This document shows positions 43,699-56,230 of a stretch of 64,000 nt of DNA, piece after piece (position 1 is the first letter of the stretch; every line of letters begins with the position of its first letter). The position numbers and the translations under genes were made by a program. This DNA is from Colocasia esculenta (taxonomy: Eukaryota > Streptophyta > Magnoliopsida > Alismatales > Araceae): assembly GCA_014218235.1 (NCBI GenBank), contig CM024764.1, positions 63,091,184 through 63,155,183 of the forward strand, given 5' to 3'. The notes under the pieces are model-generated. The model saw nothing but the letters and a program-made list of their open reading frames with translations, did no database searches and was not told the origin of the DNA.

Positions 43699-46600
43699 TT
43701 ATTGTACTTTCTTCTGTTTCTCCTTCTCTGATTTTGCATATATCAGTATCTGACTCAGGATCGTGCCATTTGTCAGGACACCCAGCACCGAACCCAAAAT
43801 AACTTCCCTGGAGTCAAGATAAGCAAATTCTTTACAGAATATAAGAAGCATGCAGTAACAAAACAAAATTAATTGATTGAGTGTATAATCTTGGACCCAG
43901 GTTGGCCTGATCGGTGGTTCACAACAAATCAGTCCTCTCATGATCCAGTCCGTACAGTTTGGTCCATCTAAACGAGTTCAGCCCATTTGGCCAGATTTCA
44001 CAGTTTTGTTTCCCAGAAAATGGGGTTTTCATGAAGTTTTGATTCATTAATTCTAGCCTACTGAACAATAGTTTGAAGCATTACCACCCTAGTAACAATA
44101 GAGTCAATGCCTTGTAAGTCATAAATCATAATGTAAAATTGAAAATAAATTCACATCATCATTCATCACAAGAGAATTTGCACACCATAAAGGAAAATAA
44201 AGGGAATGCATTCATTTCAATGGATTCATGCCCAAGCCATGACCTAAATAGCATGTAACTGTGTCACAACGATGAGTGAAAGCAAAAGATACATAATAGA
44301 ACAAGAAGTACTTAACACAAATAAATAATACAAGACATGCATTCTAGTTAGAGTCGAAGGAAAAAAGTTGTCGTCATCAACAGGAGGGTGTCCAATGTCA
44401 AACTCTACAAGTCCCTCTGGGTTGAGGGGTGGTGCATGTGGCTGGCTCTAGATAGCCCACACCATGTCAACAAATAGCAATGTGTGCAAATTTGTCGTCA
44501 TAATGTACTATCAGTATGCACTACGTCATGTCAAGTATGTCCTACAGAGGGGGAAGGTGTTGCTGCTGATGGCTCTAGGATTACTAGAGTCTAGCTTAGA
44601 TGCAATAAGCTCAAGAATTGAGCATGAACTTCCTCCAAGCATGCAGGGCATGGGATAATATATCCACAAACTCTTTCCAATGCTCAGAGAATCAATGTGT
44701 TGAGGGGTGGTGCATGGGGCTGGCTTTAGATAGCCCTCACCATGTCAACACATAGAAGCAAGGATGTCAGTTTCGGTTTCGGACTCGGATTGGTTTCGGT
44801 TTCGGCCAAAACCATTAAAATAATATTTTCTATAATAAAAATAATAAAAAAGGGGTTTCGGCCGACCTGATTTCGGTTTCGGCCATGCCCAAAACCAACA
44901 ACCATGCATAGAAGTGTGTGCAAAATTTGTCATCATAATGTAACTAACAGTATGCACCATGCCATGTCAAGGATGTGCTACAGAGGGAGAAGGTGTTGCT
45001 GCTGGTGGCTCTAGGATTTCAAGAGTCTAGCTTTGATGCGATAAGCTCAAGAATTGTGCATGAAATTCCTCCAAGCATGCGCGGCATGGGATAATATATC
45101 CACAAACTCTTTCCCAATGCTCAGAGAATCAATGTGTTGCTAACTTGATGGCCACAGTACGGTGGATCCGTCAATCACCATTCAGTATGTAGCCATAATG
45201 CCAGGCATAGTTGTCTAGGGGGTGCTTTGAAGCCACGGTGCTGGCACACCTTGCTTGAGCCTAAAAGGGTAAGTTAGGTGCCTGCCTAGGTGACCCAAAG
45301 CACCCACCTGGGCACCTTGCTTCTATATAGGTGCAGACATCCAGGATCCATTTTAGCAAATCCTATTAAATTTTCAGCCAGGTGCGCCCCCCACCCCCGG
45401 CAACCTGATTGCATAGGTCGATCCATGATACAAGGCCAGGTCAAAGGTAGATCAAGCAGCATACTCTCCGTCAACAGACAGTGCTCCTCTCCTGTCTTAT
45501 TGTATGCATGCCCATAGTAAGTTACCACCTGCACAAATCACAATAAAATCTTCCTGCATCTCATCCACCATAGAGTTCATCAATTGAAAAATATACTGGT
45601 AGTTGTGGATCTAGTCAGATGCATCAATGTATTTATGATAGAGCATATGCCTATCACAATGGACAAGAAAGTTGATCAAGATACTCTTTGTAATGCCTGA
45701 CCAACCATCATACATCAACGTCACTTCATACTTTTACCATTTCTTTTGAATGACCTGACATATTACTTGATTTCAGCAACCTCCTCATCAAGGTATGCAG
45801 TAGGTGAATTCACATCTTTGCTTGCGTATCTGCTACTTGGATCATTATTTTGTAATAAGAACTGTTGGCAACATTAAATAAAATGCCCACATGATGCCAA
45901 AACTTGGCCACAGCCCTTTCTCAGACCTTTCTTGCTTAATGGATCTTCAATCCTTCTTTGCCTGCCATGTTCCCTAAAGAACACATTCAGGCCCACATCT
46001 CAATTGAAATATTTTGTCTTTTCTTCCATGGTCAGCTTGTGAAAGAAGGGCCATTAGTGAAGTAGCTTTTGATATTGCTGTGCCTGTTGAAGAATCTCAC
46101 TCCCACCTGCACCAAAATCTTGGGATTCAATGTGAATCCCTTTAACTCATCACTAGTCCCTCTCCCATGCTTTGAAGTTTGAACATTCAGACATAAGCAT
46201 CAAGTAACCCAATACATAGTGAAGAATTGTTAAGTAAGAAATTAGATGGACTTCAAAAGCAGCTCAAACTTGATAAAAGCCTGCTCATTCAGACGACAAA
46301 ATAAAACATATAGAGAAATGCTTTCAGCTTTAATTTGATGTATAAAATGCATCAAATTGTGTTGGGTAAAAACGCCCTATTGGAACTGCCGTGCAGGACA
46401 GCATTGGGCCATGTGTGCAGCGCGTGGACCCCACCACCTTTTTCCCCCTCTTTTTTTATATGCAGATCCACATTCCCAATGCAAAAAGCTATTTGTCCCC
46501 CTTTGGTAGGCTATTTGTCCCCCTTAGTTGACTATTTGTCATAACTCGCTATTTGTCACCCTTAACACTTTAGTAGGTTAAAGGTGACAAATAACTTCAT

Positions 46601-49600
46601 TGGGAATGATGTAAGAGCATTTAATACTCCTGTTTGAGATGCATACCTATTTCTCCCCCTTAGTTGGCTATTTGTCACCCTTACCTAACGTTCTGGGGGA
46701 TGACGTAAGAGCATTTAATGCTCCTGTTTGAGATGCATAACTATTTGTCAATGTCACCCTTAACTTGCTATTTGTCAACCTTAGAGGGTTGAGGGTGACA
46801 AAAAACTTTATGGGGAATGATGTTGAGCATTTAATACTCATGTTGGGATGACGAAAGAGGATTTAAGAGTAATATATGCTCTAGATCGGTGGGATCCACA
46901 CGGGTAGCTAGTACTCATGTGGCCGTGTGACCATGCAGCTAGCATTTCTCAAATGTATAATAAATCTGAGGGAAGCAAAATTCACCCTGGGAAATCATTT
47001 TCTCCCCACTACAGTGAATATTGGAGGGAGGGAGGGGCATCATTTCACTAAATGTGGAAATGCGTACAACTTACATTTTCTTAGGAGAAGTATAAGATTA
47101 TCATATGTGGGGCCATTATTCCTGATCTCTGACATATCTTCTCCGACTTTCTGAAACAACTTCGAGATCCAACAAGGCATCCCCTGGTTCTTCAAAGATT
47201 TATTGTGAGCAGAGTAGGAAAATGGTTTGAACTGATCAACAGTCAGTCTCATTGCGAAGAAATGCAGCAGCACTCCAAAAATAAGGCTAATTGGCCTAAA
47301 AACTACCCAATGTTCTAATGAACTAAAAAAAAAGAAGAAAAAAAAGATGTCAGAAATAGTGAATTTGGCTATTCATTCATCCATAGGACACATTTCAACT
47401 TTTTCTGAAGCATTGTTCCAAGGACCAATATAATCCAGGCTATTCTTTGATCGCTTAACCACTTCTACTATAATGTGTCACATCTAATTCAACTTTCTAC
47501 TGGGATCTGAATAATAATTTCCTAGGCCATCTATGTCAATAATCCAATTACAGGCACCTGCTCTCCTTGGTGTGGCCAACGGAGGGATGGTAGAGAAGAG
47601 TCAACACCTAATGCCCTTTCTACAAAACTGCACCTTCGCCATGTTTCCATGACTGTTCTGGGGGATTAGACTGTAAAACCAAACATCAGAGATAAATGTA
47701 CATACAAAGATAAAAGAAGAGTACTTGAAATAGAAAAGCATAGAGCATTTGCCACCTAGATAACAAGTCAACCATCATGACTTAGAGCTTGGCCAGATGT
47801 TCCAAGGAAACCTAGGGACTTAAATTTAAAATATCATCCTCCAAGAATGAAACAAAGGATACCACTCGTTGGAGCATTTTCTTGGACACTGGTAAATATT
47901 CTTACTGCAAATAAAATGTTAAGATAGACAAGAATTAGCATACAATAGAAGCTCTACCCACATTTATGCGGGGAAATGTGGTTCTCTGAGTTTAGCATAG
48001 TTCACCTATAGAGCCACCAAAGTTCATAAAAAATGTCAAGAAGCTGAGCTCCCCTGTGCTTTTGTTCTGCAATCAGCAATAAACAAGATGAAAATTTTTG
48101 AAGACATCAATAGCATAATAAAGAAAAGAAGCTTTCTTTCTAATTCATTATTACACCGTGAATTTAGGAGATAGATTTTACATGAGGAAAGGAATAATGA
48201 ATATTGCGATGACAATGTTGTGGTAATCATGATGCTAATTAGGACGTCTGTAAGAATAACATGTTCCTCAGTGGAACTAGAGAGAACAAAATAGACGTTT
48301 CATTTTAAGATACGTCATATGTGGCTTTATATCAATTTAAACTAGCACCCTTTTAACAGACATTGTATGTGGCTTTGTACCCTTACAAACTGGTCCGGAG
48401 TATTCTTTATGCATCTTATGCATGCATTTCTTCTTAAGCCATAAATATAGCATCTTCTATTTTGCAGAAAGAACAATGCATGATATTTCATCTTTACATA
48501 AGTCACTTCAAACACTGAAAACCTTCTATCAACTTAAAACATCATTTGCAGTCACAAACACCATTGAGCAACCAAAGAAGAAACTAACAAGAAAAGGTTG
48601 AGCTAAAATTCCAACAATATTAGTTAAAGGATGAGCAAGTAGCAAGTCATATCCATCAGCTTCTTTGACACTTAAAGGCTTTTGAAAAGGATTTCAACGG
48701 ACCTTATAGTTCTTCCATATTTGAGGAACCCTTGCACAAAAGAAGATTGCATGTTGAGAAGCCTGTCAAAAAATTACCACATTAAAGAAGCATGAATAGA
48801 AAAACATATTGGAACCAATTAAACTATTCAACCTTAATATGGAATACACAACTTGATGCAGCATATCAATGTAACAAATGAAGAGATGCAAACAGCATAC
48901 TGATGTTAGAAGTGACAAGTTCAACTCACATATAGAGCTTCAAAGAGGACAGGGTCAATCTGACCAGCTAAAATGGTCGGCGCTACACCACAGTATCTAA
49001 TGGAATATCAGTTAATAGAAATAAAAAAATGAGGGTCTATGATGACGTGAAAAAGTGAGGTTCGAGATAATTTTGGCAAAAGGATACAGCAGTGCCTTCA
49101 TCCATGTCTTGTTTCCAAGTGGATGAGAATAATAGTAAATAATAGCAACCAAAATTATTGCTGTAACAAAATTTAAACAGAAAAATACCCAAGGATTAAG
49201 AAATCTCAAACACCTTTGCACTGAATAAAAAAAATGAAAAACAAGATAACCATAAAGTCAAGGATAAAATCTTTTTATTTCATGTATACCTTGAATCAGA
49301 AGAAATACTAACTCTCCATATGCTGAAAATGGCAGACCCTTGTGGAGACAATATGATAATGCAATAGTGAATCCAACAACCTCAAGTTCAAAGGCTGCAA
49401 CACTAAGGCCCCTGACACTTTGACTCTTCAAAATCTTGAGTATCTGAGAAGCCAAAAGCAAGGTTTCATAAATAATAAGTATTAGGCAAGTGAAAAAGTA
49501 ACATTGCTACAGGTGGACCCACAATATGCTACTATGCGTCGTGACTCAAACACAATTTATTTGCCAAACCTTGACCTCAATCTAGACCCAAGAGCCCTAT

Positions 49601-52600
49601 CTAAGGTCAGCATCATCTGAACAGGTACCAAAATAGGCATACAGGTCATTATACCTAAGATCAACATCACTAAATTCATTTCAATTTCAACAGGCTCAAT
49701 ACAACGTCCTCACTTACCTGCAAACTGGTGCTTCAGTTCATAAATAGAGAAAGATCAGCCAAAGAGAAAATCACATCTAGTATCTGCAGGATGGCCTAGG
49801 GTATATTTCACATAGAAAATCACATCTAGTATCTGCAGGATGGCCTGGGGTATATTTCACATATTTCACATAGAAGCAACCCACACAGACAAATGCAGTA
49901 TTGATCTTGAATTGCCAGTTCCACTTTCAAGATAAAAAGAAACTTTGCTGACATGGTAGTGGACAAAGATTCAGAAAGTCCAAGAAAGAGTCATCACGTA
50001 AACCTGTCCAAGAGATGTTTGGTGAATACTAGGTGGTTGGGATACTCTCATTGTTCTTTAAAAGAAAAAAGAACTTTCTTAACCACTGGATGCCCATTCG
50101 TATGACAAATTGGATCCTTTAGAAATATAGGAAGAGAAGGAAAACCAACATCAAACACGTTGTGTTGCCTTCTCCCACTGTGGCCTCTCTCCCTCCCATT
50201 CACAAGCTTGCCTTCTCCAACTCCAACTGGGATTCTCCCTTGAGCCTTCACTTTTCATATTCATATCTGGTGGGCCATCCACTGCCATCCTAACACTGGC
50301 ACTCTTCCCTCACTCTTCAGCAGTCACCACTGGAGAATAGACCACAATGCATGCAGCCCTCTTACCAGCTCTGGGCAGTGCAACAAGTAGATGCATGAAA
50401 CTTTACCAGACTGCCTCTTTGTGGACTCACACCGTGCTTCCTCCTCCCAATGACCAAGGCTAAGCCTCAAACTCCTGTTGCCATCACCTTAGATCTGCAC
50501 ATCCTTCTTTCTCTCCTACTACTCCAGCTCTCATCAATCATCTGAACCCCTGTTGGGACAGAAAATATTTATATGTGTATATGTTGGATGCTTGTTAAGA
50601 GAAGTACCAATGCTCCCTTATATAGTGGTCCAACAAGCCAAGTAGGTGGCAGTCACATGTGGGTAACTAACCAGTTAGTTAGCTTGAGGCAAAGAGGATG
50701 GCTACCTAACAAGGAGTCGGTAACTACTGGTAAAATGTTGACTTCACCTAACCAGTTTAACGGCCTGATTAGGGGGACAAGGTGGTTATGATTACGGTAA
50801 CCCCAAGGTTACTTAAAGTCATGACTTAATCCAAGTTTCTGGTTGAAAGCCGTTCAAGCTCTCAAGTATTGTCAAGCATCCCAAGCAAGTGGGAGATGCC
50901 GAGGAGAATAAATCTCCGAATAAAATACGGCACAGAAGAATTCCGGCATTACAAGGTCTACAAGACCACATGTGAAAGATGAGTACGAGAACAAGTCCGC
51001 CACGAAGGCTCCAAAGACTTGCAATTGATTCTCCGTCCGGGACGGCAGAACTTCCGACAAGATGTCCAGAATGACACGGGATTCTCCAAAGGGCAAGACC
51101 CCTTCAAATGAAGGGGAGACCGGTCTATTTATAGACTTTGTAAGCTCCTCCCCTAAACCGATGAAAATACCATCGGTTAGGGGGTTTTTCCCCCTAACCG
51201 ATGGTAGCTCCATCGGTTAAAGGGGTTTTCCCCCCTTAACCGATGGAGCTTCCATCGGTTGGAAGGGGAATCCCCTCCAACCGATGGTACTTCCATCGGT
51301 CAGAGGGGAACTCCCCTCTAACCGATGGAGCTTCCATCGGTTAAGGGGATTCCCCTAACCGATGGGAGCACCATCGGTTAGGGGAGTTTTCCCCTCTAAC
51401 CGATGGATGTTCCATCGGTTAGGGGGGATCTCCCCTTAAACCGATGGAACTTCCATCGGTTAAGGGGTCCCCTTTCAAAAAAAAAAACAGAAAACAGAAA
51501 ATAAAAAAAAACAGGAGATAGGCACATCCCCTAACCGATGGTACCCCCATCGGTTAGGGGAGTGCCCCTCCCCCTAACCGATGGCACCCCCATCGGTTAG
51601 AGGGGTTTTAAAACCCTCTAACCGATGGAACCCCCATCGGTTAGAGGGAATTTTCCCTCTAACCGATGGAACCCCCATCGGTTAGACTCCCCCCATCCCA
51701 CGCATGTAAGGGGGTGCCTTCCCCTATAAAAGGCACCCCCATTCCCCATGGAAAAGGGGTTCGGCTGGCTGGCTCTTGGGCTTGGGTTCCCTCTCTAGCT
51801 CTCCCTCCCCTTTGGTCAGAAAAAGTGTTATAGCCCTCCTTTATTATTCCTTCTTTGAAAATTGAAGGAGATAGAAATTTCCAAATCCCCAAAGCTCTCC
51901 TCTTCGTTCTCAATCTCATTTCTTTGTGAGTCAAGGTATCAAATCTTCTCCCGAGCATTGAGAAGTCGTTCATATACGGCATCGACGAACTCCATCGGCT
52001 AAAAGTCCGCAATAGCGGCACCGGCCCTCACGGGTTATAGGTTCTAAATACCGTCCACCCCGGACATATGGTATTTTAGATACCTTGGTAATTTATGCCA
52101 CCTCCCATCGAGTTTTAAACTCTCCGGGACGGTGTGTTTGTACTATATGCATATGTTTCTTAGAGGAGACTCTGCCCAAGTGGAGATTCTGCTCAAGAAC
52201 GTATTCATATATTCACAGATTCGTATTTTTATATATATGCTTCTTAGAGGAAACTCTGCTCAAATGGAGATTCCACCTAAGAACATATCTATAAACTTCA
52301 AATCTGTGTTTATATTGATATGTTTCTTAGAGGAGATTCTGCCCAAGGATAGATTCTGCCCAAGAACATGTTTATATATTCACAAATTCTTATTTTCATA
52401 TATATGCTTCTTAGAGGAAACTCTGCCCAAGTGGAGATTCCGCCTAAGAACATATCTATAAAATTCAAATTTGTGCCTATACACATGTGTTCTTGAAAGG
52501 AAGCTCTGTCCATGTCCGGGTTTCTCCCTCTAAAAACGTATCAATATAATCACGAACTTTGTATTCATATACATGTCTTCCCAAGAGGAAACTCTGCCCA

Positions 52601-55600
52601 AATGGAGTCTCCGCCCGTAAATACGTCTATAATCACAAGTTTGTAATTACATGCACATGCCTCTCGAAAAGAGATTCTGCACATGCAGATAGTATCTCTT
52701 TGCCGGATACTCCATTCAAATAGGGATACCGGTGAGAAAATATGCATAAACTGCAAATTTATGATCATACACACATACCTCCTTAAGGGCAAAATTCCTC
52801 CGGACAAAGATTCTCCGAGGACACATGGATATAAATACATATTCACATGAATATACCTCCGTGAGGGCACTCCGTATAGGCAGAAACTCTGCCAAAATAA
52901 ATGGAAATTGTATTGATATACACACATCCAAAGAAAAAGGAAACAAGAACTGAACCATGCTCAGATACTCCAAAGAGCAGCACAAAAGCATACTCACGAG
53001 AACTGTGTTCATATAGACAGTTTCTATAAAGGAACTTTAAATCGACAAGAACGTCCATGGGGACCCGAACTGTGTTCAGATACTCCGAATGGGAGCACAT
53101 ATGCACTTCCACAAAAACCATACCCGTGGAAATGGACTTCAGACAAAAATCACAATATGACAAGGACTTCCATGGAGATACATCCATATGATCTCCGGAA
53201 ATTATACCCGCACAAGTGCGAAACAAGGAGAAAAGAAACTTTGCCTCAAACTCGGACTTTGCTCCAAAATGGCACTATAAAAGAACTTCATATGAGAAAA
53301 TTGATACAGTAATCCTTCTAATACGGAAGTGTTGCTCCGGGTCATAATACCCCCAAGTTCAGAATCAAAATGCACGGGTATATACCCGTTCACAATAATA
53401 ATCTTCATGTTTTCCCAGATAGAAATTTCTAATTAACCTTTTGCAAATAAAAAAAACCTCAAATAGGTCCACGGGTATGCAACCGTTCCCCTCTCAAAAT
53501 CACACTTTAAACTCCAAAAAGGCAGTCATTTCAAAAATGAGATACCCAAAGTAAAAGCATTGAAAGAAAGAAAAAAAAAAAAACATGTTATGATCAGGAT
53601 TTTCTAAAAGCATGTATATTTTTCTCATCCTTTGCTATGAATGGTATTCGGGTTAAAACTGATGTTAAATAACACCAGGAATCTTAACTCGATGTAAATA
53701 TAACATCGACTCCGGTCGATGGAGACAGAGGTCCAGCACATGATACTCCAATCACCTGATGAGTATGGATACGGGACTCAAGGAGTTCAGATAAAAAACG
53801 GCGCACCCTAGTCGCCCGTCACACGGGCATCCCCGTCCACTTCATGGACAATCCAGTCGTCCGTTCCACGGACATCATACCCGTCCGTTCCAAGGACACC
53901 CAAAAATACTCTCTCCGCATTGTGTGGACTCTTTCTTCTGTCTGTTAGACAGACTGGCACGCCCCGCAAAATTCAAAAGCATGGGAAATGAATACACGAA
54001 CCACATAAAACGAAATGAATAAACAAAATCAAATGATATGTGCTTCCATGTCACAATAACCATGTGTAACTCCACGCACATGTATATACATAACTGCACA
54101 TACACGTAAACATTATGTTCCCATCATACACCATATATATACATATATCTTCCCCGTGTCAACAACCCCCAGATCCATAAGCCCCAAGCCCTTGGTGTCA
54201 TCCTTCAGTTGTCCATGTCCCCTTCCTGCCCTCCATGCTTCATTATTTCCTCCTTGACTCTTCCTCCTCCCATCAGTGTCCGTATGGCTAAGCTAAAACA
54301 CATGTCAGCATCACCCATATTTTCTTCTGGTTTTCATCTTTCTTCCACATTACTCCCTGCTCTTCTTCCTTCCTATCTCCCTCGATTCTATTCTTCCTGC
54401 TCATCCATCTCCTTCCCTTCCTGCCATCCGTAGAGCAAAGGAGGACATTTTTCCCATGTTAACTCAGCCTTCCATAGACATCAGCATATTCTTCATCAAG
54501 AGAGGTTCTAGCACCATCACTGGCATATTTTCTAATCATTTTCAGAAACTATTTTATTTCCAGTATAAAAATCAGAACTGGGATGAAATTGAAAATACTA
54601 CTTTATAAAAGTGGAGATCAAAACCATGATTTTCTCATTGCGATCAAATTTGAGCTGTTCACTAAAAAATCATTGAAACAATCAAACCGATTTGGCTCTG
54701 GCTCAGTTTGAGAATGAAAAAAAGATTCTTTTGTTTCGAAACTGTCCAGAAAACAAAGCAAATCAAATAAACCGACTTGGATATGATTACATGCAATGCT
54801 TAGAATACATAAAATTTCACAGAATTTTCAAATTTAATTATGGGAAGATTAAACGGTAATTTTCTGCTTTAACACAGTTTTAGTATTACAACTTAGTTCA
54901 AGTTGAAAACTAAGTGGTCAAACTGTCTAATTTGTTTTGTAATAAAGCATCCGGCATCATCGGTCCATAAAAAGCTTAAACATGATTACAGACCTAACCA
55001 TGCCCAACCACACGGAAAGGTCTCCGTCATAGTCTGGTTGGATCAGTCTCCAATGAAATCATAGTGTGTTTTGATTTGGTTCTGTGAAAATCCCCACAAA
55101 ACCAAAACAAACTAGACGCTGAACACCCAATCTAAAGATGCTCAGACACGTAAACAAACACACTCAACGAGGAAGAAAAAAAACGCACACAAAAGTTTCT
55201 TCTACTCCCAGCGTCCCAGATCCAAGCATCAAACCGCGCCTACTACAACACCACCACAACCCCGCACACGAAACGGAAAATAAAAACCGAAATAGCAGAA
55301 TTCATCACAGTTTCTCAACAACAGCCTCCACAAAGCAAAGGTCGCCCTAAGAGAGTGAGAGGAAGCACCAGCAGCACCAATTTAGAGAAAGGAGAAACGA
55401 GAAGGTGCAGGAACGGGATCTAGGTTTGCGAAAGGAGTGGGATGCACCACCAACCTGGGGGACCTTGACTGTGGTGGAGGCGGCGACGATGCAATAGCCC
55501 AGGAGCTTGGAGATGAGCGGCAGCAGGCAGTCCCGGTCGGGGAAGCTCCCCGCGCGCAGCGATCCCAGAACGCAGGCGAAGTTTATGCCCAGGATCTCCA

Positions 55601-55607
55601 TCTCCAT
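43699..55607 (-). CDS. Mannose-P-dolichol utilization defect 1 (MPDU1)-like PQ-loop protein, eight exons
   Basis: Minus-strand exons: 55455-55607, 49290-49443, 49088-49160, 48930-48996, 48703-48762, 48006-48066, 47863-47904 and 43699-43802. Junctions are GT...AG, phases agree, and they give 237 residues. The protein is a small multi-span ER membrane protein. The family is needed for use of dolichol-linked mannose and glucose in glycan and GPI assembly. Visible marks are LLGYCIVAASTTVKVPQ (first PQ motif, residues 35-51), VRGLSVAAFELEVVGFTIALSY (61-82), GLPFSAYGEL (87-96), GVAPTILAGQIDPVLFEALY (130-149), RVPQIWKN (second PQ motif, 160-167), STGELSFLTFFMNF (172-185), then GSVLGVLTNGTILSQILIY and a Lys-rich tail typical of an ER-retained C-terminus. 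Start: ATG 55607 is followed by a second at 55601, and the family fits either. The frame is also open upstream to 55790. The last intron uses acceptor GGAAG/TT at 43803, since a nearer CAG breaks phase. Introns 1 (6.0 kb) and 7 (4.1 kb) are swollen by repeats. Confidence 0.92.
44421..45140. repeat. 278-bp tandem duplication in MPDU1-like intron 7
   Basis: Unit A (44421-44698) and unit B (44699 to about 45140) share the same sub-block order: GAGGGGTGGTGCATG, TAGATAGCCC, ACCATGTCAACA, AAGGTGTTGCTGCTG, CTCCAAGCATGC and CACAAACTCTTTCC. They are about 90% alike. Unit B is longer because a MITE was inserted into it after the duplication. Confidence 0.85.
44759..44906. mobile_element. 148-bp hAT-type MITE inserted in the duplication
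   Basis: The exact 8-bp CATAGAAG flanks it (44751-44758 and 44907-44914), and unit A lacks the insert, giving a clean empty site. Ends are CAAGGATGTCAGTTTCGG and, inverted, CATGGTTGTTGGTTTTGG. The interior is built from repeated TTTCGG motifs. Confidence 0.85.
46480..46870. repeat. Diffuse local repeats (CTATTTGTCACCCTTA / GCATTTAATACTCCTG)
   Basis: Strings such as CTATTTGTCACCCTTA and GAGCATTTAATACTCCTGTT recur at least three times each, partly inverted (AGGGTGACAAATA). They lie in MPDU1-like intron 7 and are non-coding. Confidence 0.7.
49765..49862. repeat. 49-bp tandem duplication in MPDU1-like intron 1
   Basis: AGAAAATCACATCTAGTATC starts at 49765 and 49814. The two units differ at one or two positions. 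A further short TATTTCACATA repetition follows. Confidence 0.9.
51155..51685. repeat. Array of twelve short hairpins built on AACCGATGG / CCATCGGTT
   Basis: Twelve times the string AACCGATGG is followed after 4-8 bases by CCATCGGTT. Between neighbouring hairpins lie G-run/C-run pairs such as GGAAGGGG with CCCCTCC and GAGGGG with CCCCTC, themselves complementary. An A-rich interruption at 51475-51515 splits the array into eight and four units. The first unit is slightly degenerate. A TATA box lies 40 bp downstream. Confidence 0.95.
51725..51732 (+). promoter_or_regulatory. TATA box of the presumed LTR promoter
   Basis: TATAAAAG follows the hairpin array and precedes a GGCACCCCC and CTCTCTAGCTCTCCC leader-like stretch. 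Confidence 0.5.
52156..52930. repeat. Tandem array of about 84-bp units, about nine copies
   Basis: Units starting with TTTCTTAGAGGA-like strings begin at 52156, 52240, 52323, 52407, 52488, 52576, 52660, 52778 and 52856. Each contains ACTCTGCCCAA, GAGATTC, AAGAAC and an ATATATG end. The array decays rightwards, and unit 7 carries an insertion. Reading frames through it (for example 52132-52461) encode a repetitive peptide, probably not a gene. Confidence 0.85.
54171..55454. other. Remaining part of MPDU1-like intron 1
   Basis: Ordinary AT-rich intron DNA with no repeat or ORF worth a call. It ends at the exon-1 donor at 55453-55454 (minus strand). Confidence 0.6.
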
Positions 55608-56160
55608 TTTCTCCTCCTCTTCGCTCCTCCGTGCAGGCCACCGGACTATGGAGTATGGACCCTCCTCCTCTCTCTTCCAAACCCCACAAGGGTCCCTTGT
55701 GGATTTCCTTTTTTTTTTTTTTTTTTCCCCTCCAACGTCACTACTTTTTATTACTGGAATTTGACCAACCACCTCGCGGGAAGAGGTCATTAGATAGCGA
55801 TTATTTTTGTCTAATTAAAACACATTTTCAAATTATATTAAAAATATATATAATAAGTTAATTAAAATTTCTTATCAAATATTTAACTTTTTTTTACTGA
55901 ACTGCAATTTATTACAATAAATATTATCTTTTTTATAATATACATTAAATTATATTATAATAAATTTTAATTATTTGTTCAAAAAATTATTCGTTATATA
56001 TATATATATATTTATATATATATGTATTTAGAAATGTTATGAAAAATTGTTAATTATTACTAGTAATCCATTCCAGATATACCATATGTGATCTGAAACT
56101 TGTGCAAGAGAGATTCTCGTAATAGAGAGTGATCCATAAAGCGGTAAAGATAAAATGTCA
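55608..56160 (-). promoter_or_regulatory. Presumed promoter and 5' UTR of the MPDU1-like gene
   Basis: It lies directly upstream of the minus-strand start. It is GA-rich on the coding strand near the start codon, with a poly-A run at 55710-55726 (T on plus) and then AT-rich DNA. No clear TATA position was chosen. Confidence 0.35.
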
Positions 56161-56230
56161 TCAAGATTCTAAAGCGCTCTTGAAAAAGTGGATGTAGATT
56201 TTAAGAAGAAACAAATATATATATATATAT

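Larger units (their letters stand above)
50551..54170 (+). mobile_element. LTR-retrotransposon-derived block in MPDU1-like intron 1
   Basis: No coding domain is found, but the organisation is LTR-like. There is a hairpin array (51155-51685), then a TATA box TATAAAAG at 51725-51732, then a leader-like pyrimidine-rich stretch, then a tandem array of about 84-bp units (52156 to about 52930). Further short repeats lie near 53780-53900 (CGTCCGTTCCACGGACA-like). A separate TGTTGGGACAG at 50551 could mark another LTR start. Exact ends, superfamily and target duplication could not be fixed. Confidence 0.4.

Noticed and set aside
43802..43807. CAG/GGAAG acceptor for the last exon of the MPDU1-like gene
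   Set aside because: It breaks the reading phase with either available exon-7 donor. The acceptor five bases further on (GGAAG/TT) restores the family sequence.
52132..52461. 109-codon ORF with repeated peptide units
   Set aside because: Direct consequence of the 84-bp tandem array (84 is a multiple of three, so the frame stays open). No independent coding evidence.
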